A stretch of DNA of 64,000 nucleotides, from the NCBI GenBank assembly GCA_963922205.1, contig CAWUHX010000297.1:115001-179000 (forward strand). Direction: 5' to 3'. Source of the stretch: Romanomermis culicivorax. Lineage: Eukaryota > Nematoda > Enoplea > Mermithida > Mermithidae. The position numbers and the translations under genes are program-made. The notes below the pieces were generated by a model. That model worked only from the letters and a program-made list of their open reading frames with translations. It searched no databases and was not told the origin of the DNA. Below, in pieces: positions 55,464 to 64,000 of this stretch. Within the stretch, counting starts at the first letter, position 1, and each line of letters starts with the position of its first letter.

Positions 55464-57912
55464 CTAGTGTAAAAAGGTTACATATAGTTTTCCTAACCTC
55501 TTTACTCTGTCACGGTGAACGCCCAGCATCCATCGACTTTTAGGGAAGATTTCGTAACCGACCTGTCTCTCAAGATCATATGTAGACGTTGACGGAAAAT
55601 CTTCCAAATTTTTTAGATTCCTCAGACGAACTTCTTCATCTTCCTTATACTGTTTATTTTCCAATTGAACGATTTTCATGTCTTCAAGACCTTTCAAGTC
55701 ATTAATGAACAGTACAACTTTGAAGAAGTGGGTCGGTACAGCAATACCACTATTGCTCAATAGATTGTATTTCATTGTGTATTCCATTGTTCTATCGTGA
55801 CGAGGACTGAAGAAATCACAGAGGCTGAATTAATTTTCTTAACCAGTGATTTTTTTATTAGATACACCGGTAGAGAAGAAAATCTTTGAGGTTATACCAA
55901 ATCTTGATCAACCTTCAATCATCTTTAATCCACTCAAAAATGGAGTTCAGTAATTTTAGAATATATTTTTGTCGATTGAAATGCAATTTGTTTCGTTATG
56001 GAAGGAAAAAGCCATTATGTGGTGGGATCAAACACCCGAGGTGAAACTGTCATTCCCTCACACCAACGCATGGTCGCCAGACGTAAAACAACAAAAACTT
56101 TTTGCATGAATTTTCACGTTTTGTTTCTCATCCAACGAATGTTGCCGCATGCTCAGCTACTGTTTTTTATATGCCTCTCGCTCTCTTGAAAATTACCATA
56201 TTTACTGTACAGGGACCGGTTTCATCAAAGGACTTGAGCTCCAGCTGAGTTGCAGCTTAAGCTGTAGCTTAACTCTAAATGTAATAACATTGCCGTTGAG
56301 GTGTAGTTCAGCTATAACATAACTCCTAAACAGAAAATTTATCGGGAAGCTTAAGTTACAGCTGAGCTGCAACGGCAATGTTATAACAAACAGAGTTAAC
56401 CTACGGCTCAAATGCAGTTTAACTATCTCGATATGTTTTGTGAGTATCACTTGAGATGTAACTGAGCTGCAGCTTAAGCTGTAGCTGAACTCTATATGTT
56501 ATAACATTGTCGTTAAGTTGATGTTAAGCTTTAGCTTAACTCCTACACGCAAAATGTATTGGGAAAGTTAAGTTACAGCTGAGCTGCACCTTAACGGTAA
56601 TGTTATAACATACAGAGTTAAGGTACAGCTCAACTGCAGCTTAACTTTCCCGAAAGGTTTTGTGAGTATGACTACAGATGCAGCTGAGCTGCACCTTAAC
56701 GGCAATGGTATAACATACCTGAGTTGAGTCACTCAACTACATAACCTTAGCTTTATTTAATCTGTTTGATAAAACTGGCCCTATTTGTTTAACTTACCTA
56801 CAACTCAAGCTAATATTACTTACATGTAGAGCGGTCCGGTCATGATGTACATTTTTTCATATTCACTATTCCGAAAATCTGATAGAATAACTTTTTCTAA
56901 ATTTGCCCAAACGTGCCGGTTAAATCTGTCGAATTGTGGCGCAACGTTCATCATTGTGAACGTTTCTTTGTAGGTGTCTTCTTCTTCCTTGTGGAAAAGA
57001 GCGGGTGCCAGGTGACCTCGGTCGTATTTCTGTAATTTTTAGGAAAGCAGTGCGTAACATTCTTTCGTACTAAGAATGTAATTTTTCCAGAAATGCTTGT
57101 AAATATCAAGTGTGGAAAGCACGAACTACTGCATATTATTATTTTTTGCTGAATTAAATGCAACAGAAAAATGTCAATCTGTAAGCCTACTCAAACTGAG
57201 TAAAAATCATCAAATAAAAAGAACTGTGAACGACCTTGAGAGGGGTCTTTCAATTCAAAACATTTTACAAAATTTATCTAGAGCTTTTGACCTTGCCTGG
57301 AAACCTTCCTATTCTCAAGCACTGCATGATATGTATTAAAAAACATGATTTGAAGTCCTATTAACATCTCCGACCTCCACTATATTTGTGTTTGCATTTG
57401 CAGTTGTATCTCTCTTTTCGAAACTTGTTGCTTGGTTGGCCGAAAAATCATTGACCTTCATTCGATTTCTCTAGCTCACTATAAGTCCTATTAACATCTC
57501 CGACCTCCACTACATTTGTGTTTGCATTTGCAGTTGTATCTCTCTTTTCGAAACTTGTTGCTTGGTTGGCCGAAAAATCATTGACCTTCATTCGATTTCT
57601 CTAGCTCACTATAAGCCTTTAACGAAAGCTTTTTAAAAACACAGGTACCCAAAGAAGAAAAGAAAATTCCACAAAGTTTTCCCCAAAATTTTAGAATTTA
57701 ACACTGGATGACAATCAAATATTGGATGAAAGTTGTAGGCGATTAGACTCACGCTATTTTTGTCAAGATAACATGCAGTAGTTGGATTGAATGGCATCGT
57801 CATGGCTTCTGTCAACACAAATGTCATATCGTTAGCTTCTCGTCCTATGTCTGACTCGACTATTCTTTTGTATCGTTCACGATCCATGTACTCTATTACC
57901 CAGTCGGATACC
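55464..57912 (-). CDS. EndoG-family DNA/RNA non-specific endonuclease, partial model (gene A)
   Basis: Three exons on the minus strand: 57912-57753, 57029-56824 and 55806-55464. Exon 1 reads VSDWVIEYMDRERYKR, matching the WVxExL strand of EndoG. Exon 2 opens KYDRGHLAPA, the DRGH catalytic motif with the general-base His, followed by TMMNVAPQ (metal-binding Asn) and YIMTGPLYM. Exon 3 continues IPRHDR and AVPTHFFKVVL, and ends after ELERQVGYEIFPKSRW-like sequence. Donors GTGAGT and GTAAGT and the acceptors CATAG, TTACAG and TTCAG are good; phases agree. Members cut DNA and RNA and may be mitochondrial or secreted; upstream exons and hence the targeting signal were not found. A donor-like GTAAAG near the end of exon 3 leaves the C-terminus open. 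Catalysis looks intact. Confidence 0.8.
56211..56782. mobile_element. MITE with GAGCTGCAGCTTAAG subrepeats
   Basis: Ends are AGGGACCGGTTTCATCAAA and the near-complement TTTGATAAAACTGGCCCT, an imperfect 18-bp terminal inverted repeat. The interior has alternating direct and inverted copies of GAGCTGCAGCTTAAGCTG and GTTATAACAT blocks. No coding. It sits in intron 2 of the gene A model. The target duplication is not clear. Confidence 0.65.
57354..57613. repeat. Perfect-looking 130-bp tandem duplication
   Basis: 57354-57483 is repeated at 57484-57613 with one visible difference (CACTATATTT versus CACTACATTT), so it is recent. It lies in intron 1 of gene A. Confidence 0.9.
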
Positions 57913-58826
57913 CTATGAAGGATGTAAAAAATTAATTCTAAAAAATGACTGTTTCCCGAAAACTTTTGAAAACGGTGATGCTTATATTGAAATTTGAAAC
58001 TCATAAATTCTAGCCACATTATATACTGAACATCTTATGTATAGCAGTATTCATCATTTTTTGAGTAGGGCTCCCGTATTGTCGAAGATTGCAGATTCAT
58101 AAAACTTCAAAAATAATGAGCAAGTGAAATCATCGAAAAAATTTGTTTTGCTAGCGTATAAATTCAAGGAACTTCGAGAATATTGATGAAATTGTATAGT
58201 AAAGCCTAAAAGTTATGTTTCGTTCAGCTTTGATGTGACGTTCACCGTTGATTAAACCCATTAGGAATCTAAATCAAATCAATACTTAGATTCTGATTTG
58301 CCGGCCAAATTATATTTATTATCGATATTATCATTAAAAATTCAGTTTTGTTGTATAGCCATGTGCGTTATTTTTATTTTTAGACTACTCTTTGTTTCAT
58401 ACAGCCATGAGGAAGACCAGAAAAAAATTACGTGCACATTGTTTTTCTGAAATTTGTTTGACACCAGCCATAGGCCTGCTGTAGCGGTTTAAAGCTTGAT
58501 AGGGTTAGCGGGCTTAGTGTCCCCCAATCGGTTTAATACCACGTCAAAATTATTACAGGCGTATTAAACACGACGTGTGTGATTCTCCAACTTAGTCCTG
58601 GTGGTGAATGCTCCAGCAGAGAGAGATCTTACAGATTCTTGTGGTTGAAATTCGCGATGAAATTGGTGAAAACTTGCACCGTGTGATCGGCTAATCTCAA
58701 TTCGTAATTTTCACGTTTTATCGTTTTATCTGCCGGTTTTTTTCCTTTTCTTGGCGAATTTGTGTTTGTTATTTCACACACGGCCTGAAATTTTGTACGT
58801 ATTAAACGTGTTCATCTGGTGCATCT
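57913..58826. other. Upstream of gene A exons; nothing firm
   Basis: The missing 5' exon(s) of the gene A nuclease should lie here or further right. No segment with a matching phase-2 donor and an EndoG N-terminal motif could be identified. Confidence 0.3.
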
Positions 58827-58954
58827 ATGCAACTACGCACCGCTTTCATGTTCTTGACAGTCTTCACTTGCTGTTTAAAAAAACGTTGGATGGACAAAAG
58901 TTTTAACAATATTGATCTAGAAATTCGTCGTATTTTCTCAAAATTCAGAATACA
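58827..58954 (+). CDS. Signal-peptide-bearing first exon (secreted protein 3, tentative)
   Basis: ATG 58827 starts MQLRTAFMFLTVFTCCLKK, a signal-peptide-like N-terminus, then SFNNIDLEIRRIFSKFRI and a strong donor GTAAGT at 58955 (phase 2). The 62610-62676 exon on the same strand has the right phase and a stop codon; joined, they would give a protein of about 64 residues. The intron would then span antisense exons of the gene B nuclease, which makes the pairing doubtful. It resembles the other two secreted genes in plan only. Confidence 0.4.
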
Positions 58955-59641
58955 GTAAGTAACTGTACTTATTTCTTAGTTTCAAAGTTATTCTGAGACA
59001 TCTTATTTTCACAAGAATGGTTAATTACATACTGTTTACTGTTTGATTTGGTATAATAAGACCATTCTGCAACGATGTCAGGTTGAAACTTGAAACCTAT
59101 TCAAGGTTCAAAAATGACTTTGGATTTTCGAAATTTTTGTCTTGTTACCTGGACTGAGTTGTACTCATGTATTAACTCTAAATCCCTGATTTTTTTTGTC
59201 AAACTCTGCTTTATCATCTCAACATTAATTGATCAGTAATAAACGAACCTTGCTGTCCAATTGATCAATGCAGATTTTGACAAACTCTTTTTCGAGAGAA
59301 TCTTTTCCCGTTTGAGAGTTAGATTGCAGTCATTAGAGCCATCTAGAAAACCTTCCATATTTCTGGTAGTTTTCCAATATCTTTTGCAATCATTCAATTT
59401 TGTTTAAAATATGGACAAGTAAAAAAGTGATATGAGTTAAATTCAGGATTAGAATTCAGTTCCCTGAAAATAAACTGCAGAGCAAAAATTTTTAGAAATT
59501 TAGAACAAGGAGTTTATCTTCATATTGCCTCTCAACAGGGAACAAAACTTGATTTCCTGAACATAGATCTTTTAAGCTTATTTTGTCAAATAACACGATT
59601 TCCAAACAATTGCATTTCGAACTGTCTGAGCCAATTACAAT

Positions 59642-62600
59642 TTAACTCACTTGACATTGTTTTTCCACACGAGTCCGATATTCCGTGATAAACCTTTTCA
59701 ATTCATTTTGGAAGATAAAAACGCCAGCATGTCTTTCTAATTCGTGCAAAGACGACCAAAAGTAATTGTGCGTTTCTGTATTACCTGTACGAATGTTTTC
59801 ACGTCCGTTTGTTGGCACGACGAACATAGAAAGATACGTTTTGCCGCCCTGATCATACTTGAATACTTTATAGAGCGCATCGGGGACAGAAAAACCCGCT
59901 GCGATTTTGTATTCCATCGAATCTGAACTCTTTCTGCATCTTTCAGTGCCCTTCAATGGCTCTAGTTTGTAGAAACCGGCCTCGCTGTTACGAATTCGTT
60001 TATGTTCCGATTTTTCATTGATAGATCTAGAGCAGCAGCAAGAAACGTAACGAATAGAGTCTTAGAAGTCCTTTTCTAGGATGCTTTTACAGTAGATTTT
60101 TACCCGTTTCCATGATATGCTTGAAAATAATAACTCTGGATTAGAAAGTTAGCAGTACCTTACATCTTTATGATTTTCCACTAAACTATATCCAAAAATT
60201 TGGTTGTGTCCATATTCCTCGAACGTCCCTTTTCTACGAATGTCCCGATTCTCCGAAAGGTCCTATTCCCCGAACGCCCCCAATTCCCCGAACGTCCCCA
60301 TTTCCCGAACATCCCTATTCCCCGAACGTCCCTATTCCCCAAATAATGAATATTTTCCCGTTTTCCCAAACAATGCATTAATCTCTATTCCCCGAACGTC
60401 CCGTTTCTCCGAATAATAGGGATTGGACGGATCCACTCCAGAATCGGATCTGGATCTAGAAAACTGCAATCGTCGGATGCGAATTCTAAACAGCAGATCC
60501 GACCGGATCAAGATCGAATTCGGATCCTGTATATAGTATATATGTAATCGTGTATATACGTTTCATTTCTCAGAATCAAATTGTATGAATTCATGTTTCT
60601 TAGCAGTTCAAGAGTTATTAATCATTAAAATGAGGAGAAAATTGAAGCAAGAGCTCAAAATCTCTAGACTTGGCTTTTTACAAACGTCTACCTGCACTGC
60701 GCAGGAATGAGTGAAGAAATTGTGCGCTGAAGAATTTTTTCCTGTTCCAAATAAATATAAATTTTTAACATTTTCATACGGATTTTCAATCAGAGAATGA
60801 CTGTAAAGTAAAGGGAGATTGTGATAAGAAGCAATGATTCCATGTTCATCGCAATAGGAAAATTTCATTAACATCAAAAAGTGGGATTCGACCATTTCAG
60901 TAAATGCGATTTCCGCTGCTTCATTATGTAAATGGATGTCGTTTGACAAAAGTCTTCCATAGAGTAACAAAGTTTTTTTACTCCCCTTCTTTTGTGAGTC
61001 AGATTGCGATCGGGCAATTTAGGCTGGGACGGGGTTTCCGAAATTATGTCTATTTAGTTCAGCGTTAGCTTGAAATACTTGTGAAAAATGAAATCCAAAA
61101 CAAATGTGATTGTTTTGCTGGAAACATGCAAACTGAATAGAGTTGATCTTACTGTATCCATACTATAGCATGTTTCTACATATTGCTTGTAAATCACGAA
61201 GGTGAAACAAATTGGCTCTATCGTCGCAACTGTTTGTACAAAGTTGGGAGTTTATTGTGTATGTTCCCAAATTTTCTTGTGTATCCCCATTCCGCGAACG
61301 TCTCTTTTCTCCGTATGTGCCGATTCCCCAAAAGTCCCGTTTCCCTGAAGAATGCTTTAAATCAAACATGAATTTTCCCTTCTCCCCGAAAGTACTTATT
61401 CCCCGAAATTGTCGAATCCCGTTTCCCCGAAAATAGATGAATGCTTTTTTTAGATTGCACATTGCTAATTGCCAATTTTTCTTGGAAATATTGTAGATTG
61501 TATATTCCCCCGGTTCAAAAGAAAATTTTTCCACGAAACTTCGCACAAAATTCCCACCGTAAAATAGATTAGTGTAAATGTCGTTCAAGTTTGAATTATT
61601 GTCAAAAAATAAATTACTAAGATCTTGTTGTTAACTTTGTTATTCGATGGAAGGATATTGTCAAGCGACATTTATTCTCATGAAGCATCGGAAATCGTAA
61701 TTACGGAAATGTGAAAGTGTGACGAATTCCGCTTTTTTATTTTAATGGAATTTTCCTATTGCGATAAACATGGAATCGTTGATATAGCTAACGCTCTTCA
61801 TTCACTAATACAATAATTTTCCGGCTCAAAATCTGAACCGAACGTAAATTATGTTTATTTACATTTTTTTGGGAAAAGGATAAACTTCTCCAGTGCAGAA
61901 TTTCTTCAATCATTTCTGTGCGGTGCAAATATTGCAAATAAGTCTAGTCTAAAGACTTTGAGCTCGCTTCAATTTGCTCCTCAGTTCAATGATTAATAAC
62001 ATTTGAATTGCTAAGAAAAAAATTCATACGACTTGATTCTGAGAAATTAACATATATACACGATTACATATATACTATATACTATATACAGTATCAGGAT
62101 CCGATCTGCTGTTTTGAATATCCGACGATTGAAGTTTTGTATATCCAGATCCGGATCCCAAGTGGATGGGTCGCATCCTTAATAATCGGCGAATCGGGAC
62201 GTTCAGGGAATATGGACTAATGCATTTCTCGGTGAAATAGGAATTTTGTTCATTTTCCAGGGAATCGGGACATTCGGGGAAAACGGACATTCAGGAAATA
62301 AGGACACAATCAACTTTCCTATTCGACCATAACATCGGGACTGGTCGCAATATCTAGACCATCTAGCAATATCTAGTCTCAATTGTATTGTTCGACCTGA
62401 TGTTTCATGTGGAAACTTATAAAGGTATAAATTTTAGTGATACCACATTATTTCATTATCTGTACAGTAAGGCTAAGATAGCGTGTGAAAATCGCAACAG
62501 AAACGAGCTTTAAGTGAGGAAATGACCCTCGAACTGATAGAATTTGAAGAATTTAAAATAAAGATCTGCAAAATGAAAAGAATTCGATAAAATTCTTTTC

Positions 62601-63041
62601 ATTTTGCAGCGTGAATTTGGATATCAAACAACACGAGCTGGCCCGAGCAAAACGTATCTGTGCCAAACTTCCATAGCAGTTTTCCTTGAAATGTTCCTAA
62701 AAGAGGAGCTGCTTACTTTTTTCAAATTTTTTTGTTGAACTACCCGTCGCAAAAGAAGCGAATTTCGAATGGAACTGATATACATAGTACGAGTACTAGT
62801 GGTGGTCAGATGAAAGATGTTACCTGTACACCTACCTGAACAATACCCCGGTGCAGACCTGCAGATTTTTCACTTTCGCCGATCTTTGCTTTGCCAAATC
62901 GCGTATAAATTTGTTGATCTCGTTCCAAACCATTTTTTCATGATCAGTCATTTTGACTAACACATGATTACTATGCTTGAGCAAATTTTTTCTACCTTTC
63001 TTGTGATTTTCGTAAGGTATAAGTGGTAGCAATTCGTAGTC
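59642..63041 (-). CDS. EndoG-family paralogue lacking the catalytic motif (gene B)
   Basis: Two minus-strand exons, 63041-62836 and 60026-59642, join in phase (206 bases, phase 2). The first reads DYELLPLIPY where gene A has DRGHLAPALF, then WNEINKFIRDLAKQRS and NLQVCTGVLF. The second contains SVPDALYKVFKYDQGGKTYL and ELERHAGVFIF, the conserved second half of the fold. The exon equals gene A's exon 2 in length and phase, which supports tandem duplication. The general-base His is Leu and the metal-binding Asn position is His, so nuclease activity is unlikely. Upstream exons lie outside the window or were missed. The end is uncertain: stop at 59642, or a GTGAGT donor at 59650 leading to a short exon near 59340. 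Confidence 0.72.
60204..60985 (-). repeat. Left arm of a diverged inverted repeat with coding content
   Basis: Reads on the minus strand as the counterpart of 61625-62310. Shared words in order include GATTCCATGTT(C/T)ATCGCAATAGG, GAGTTATTAATCATT-like, TTGATTCTGAGAAAT, TATACACGATTACATATATACT and GGATCCG. It contains the open frame 60970-60608 and ends in a CCCCGAACGTCCC minisatellite. Confidence 0.7.
60218..60410. repeat. GC-rich minisatellite, unit like ATTCCCCGAACGTCCCT
   Basis: About ten degenerate 17-20-bp units. Related arrays are at 61285-61440 (same strand) and 62185-62310 (reversed). Confidence 0.85.
60608..60990 (-). pseudogene. Unrecognised open frame in the left inverted-repeat arm
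   Basis: About 120 codons including LLYGRLLSNDIHLHNEAAEI, FSYCDEHGIIASYHNLPLLY and NLYLFGTGKNSSAHNFF. The right arm has a related but broken frame (LFDGRILSSDIYSHEASEI, then a stop, later FSYCDKHGI), so the protein sequence, not only the DNA, is shared. A donor-like CAG|GTAGAC occurs near 60692. It could be a captured gene fragment or a lineage-specific gene. Family unknown. Confidence 0.4.
61160..61600 (-). other. Open frame and second minisatellite between the inverted arms
   Basis: 61285-61440 is a short CCCCGAAnGTCCC array. On the minus strand 61600-61445 is open and protein-like (FYGGNFVRSFVEKFSFEPGE, YTIYNISKKNWQLAMCNLKK), lying upstream of the 60990-60608 frame, so the two could be exons of one small gene. 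No motif recognised. Confidence 0.35.
61625..62310 (+). repeat. Right arm of the inverted repeat
   Basis: The reverse-oriented relative of 60204-60985 by many shared words. Its coding frame is interrupted after ITEM near 61708. It ends in GGGACATTCGGGGAA-type minisatellite units. Confidence 0.65.
62566..62609. repeat. Perfect 19-bp inverted repeat with 6-base loop
   Basis: CTGCAAAATGAAAAGAATT, then CGATAA, then its exact complement. The right arm ends TTTTGCAG, a splice-acceptor sequence on the + strand; the mirror arm gives the same acceptor on the minus strand. Confidence 0.9.
62610..62676 (+). CDS. Possible terminal exon after the hairpin
   Basis: Following TTTTGCAG, the frame VNLDIKQHELARAKRICAKL ends at TAG 62674-62676. 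Its phase fits the donor at 58954 of the signal-peptide exon. It lies antisense within the gene B region, so this remains tentative. Confidence 0.3.
62677..62835. other. No feature seen
   Basis: Intron DNA of the gene B model with no recognised element. Confidence 0.3.
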
Positions 63042-63363
63042 CTACAATATAGAACTATTGGCCAGATTGACTTGACGATAGTTTTTGCGGTTGGTCATTT
63101 TTGGTCTTATGAATCAAGGTTTTCAAAGCAGCGGTGTCATTGTGTTAAAAATTGGCCAAGATTTTTCGGTTCAACTATTTTCTTCATTTACTTGTTATAT
63201 AAGAGATTCATATCATCTGGTGAACCATGCTGTGAACTCCCAGTCACTAAAATTTACTCTGTTATTCAATAACACGAAAATGAATATTTTCAGTTGGAAA
63301 TTATAGTTTTTATACATTTAATATTCATTATATTTTTTGAACGACCACAGAAAATTTTAGAAA

Positions 63364-63546
63364 ATGTTACAAAAATTCTTTAGAAATAGAAAATTTTTCT
63401 TCCAGGAGCTGGTCTGGGTAGTGAACAAAAAGTTGTGTGGAATTGTGAATAAACTATATAACAGTGTTTCTAGATTAAATGAGCGATATTTAAAGCTGGA
63501 AAAGTTGATTATAATATTGGCACAAACTACTAACAAGCCATGGTGA
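63364..63546 (+). CDS. Possible small frame or exon, helical product
   Basis: ATG 63364 opens a 60-codon frame. TTCTTCCAG at 63397-63405 is also a good acceptor, so coding may start at ELVWVVNKKLCGIVNKLYN. The C-terminal half (SVSRLNERYLKLEKLIIILA) is a predicted amphipathic helix. It ends at TGA 63544-63546. No family; no partner exon identified. Confidence 0.25.
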   Translation: MLQKFFRNRKFFFQELVWVVNKKLCGIVNKLYNSVSRLNERYLKLEKLIIILAQTTNKPW

Positions 63547-64000
63547 AAGATGTGGATGATGTAGATGCAGATCAGCAAGATCAAAACTGTGACATCAAAA
63601 GCAGGCGTGCATTAGAATGTGTAGCCTCAATCAGACAACGAAGTCCTCATCGAAGATGTTGAAGTAGTCTTGCCAAACTCGTTGAGTTTCTCACATGTAT
63701 CCACGAACTAATTTTTGGTGTATTGAGAGGGCCAAAGAGGCGTTTTTCTGACAAATTTCAGAAGCATTCTCGAATATGCTTTTTTTCGCAGCAAAATTGT
63801 GATACACGAATTTTATCTCCATTTTGACTCTTGAGGGTGTAAATCAGGAAGTGTGCCTGATTTTATTTTTGAGGGAATGCTTCCCACCAGAAACTAGTCC
63901 TTCTACACACGATCCGTTTGAAAACTTTTATAAAAATGGTTATTTTTCGAAGCAACAAACAAAAAAATGAAAGTTTCCCCACATTGCGGAAGCGGAAGGT
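63547..64000. other. Window end, unassigned
   Basis: 63541-63663 on the + strand is open and acidic (KDVDDVDADQQDQN) to a TGA, without splice partners. The rest is AT-rich with nothing recognised. The 5' exons of gene B should lie to the right of the window or in this stretch. Confidence 0.3.

Overview
The window reads as nuclear DNA of an invertebrate animal with a large, AT-rich, repeat-loaded genome. Genes are split by many introns with GT..AG borders. Acceptors are often TTTCAG or TTTTAG and donors GTAAGT-like, a style that fits a nematode, although the phylum is an inference and no species can be named. No rRNA gene, intact tRNA gene or CRISPR array was seen.

Layout. 1-1.3 kb: an element with inverted arms made of an 18-bp subrepeat. 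1.6-3.3 kb: a three-exon gene for a small secreted protein. 3.8-5.7 kb: a fold-back element carrying a nested PIF/Harbinger-like insertion. 6.6-25.7 kb: a complete 21-exon TRPA-type cation channel (about 1,124 codons, about 16 ankyrin repeats, six membrane segments and a pore), whose introns hold SINEs, fold-back elements, other dispersed repeats and several kinds of tandem repeat. 27.6-36.9 kb: one Ty3/gypsy-class LTR retroelement on the minus strand, with both LTRs, a 4-bp target duplication, a primer-binding site and a polypurine tract. Its gene order is unusual: gag, then an envelope-like glycoprotein, then protease-RT-RNase H-integrase, with the glycoprotein in the same frame as the protease. 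It is decayed by stop codons and frameshifts. 38.1-47.6 kb: about 9.4 kb of a 16-bp satellite made of GATATTTTT and GATATTT. 47.8-49.7 kb: a second small secreted-protein gene (four exons). 51.7-54.7 kb: a broken LINE on the minus strand, interrupted by a pair of 350-bp direct repeats flanking a tRNA-3'-end-like sequence. 55.5-63.0 kb: two tandem minus-strand genes of the EndoG (DNA/RNA non-specific endonuclease) family. One keeps the DRGH active-site motif; the other has lost it. They share an exon of identical length and phase. An inverted repeat with coding content, GC-rich minisatellites and a perfect 19-bp hairpin lie inside the second gene.

How the parts relate. The TRPA channel is the one conserved host gene with an obvious role (membrane sensing of heat or chemicals). 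The small secreted proteins share phase-1 introns and may be one family. The nuclease pair looks like a local duplication followed by loss of catalysis in one copy. Most of the remaining sequence is mobile DNA in nested layers: Harbinger in fold-back, fold-back in an older repeat, and an LTR pair in a LINE.

All exon borders come from reading frames and splice signals only. No transcript or database comparison was available.
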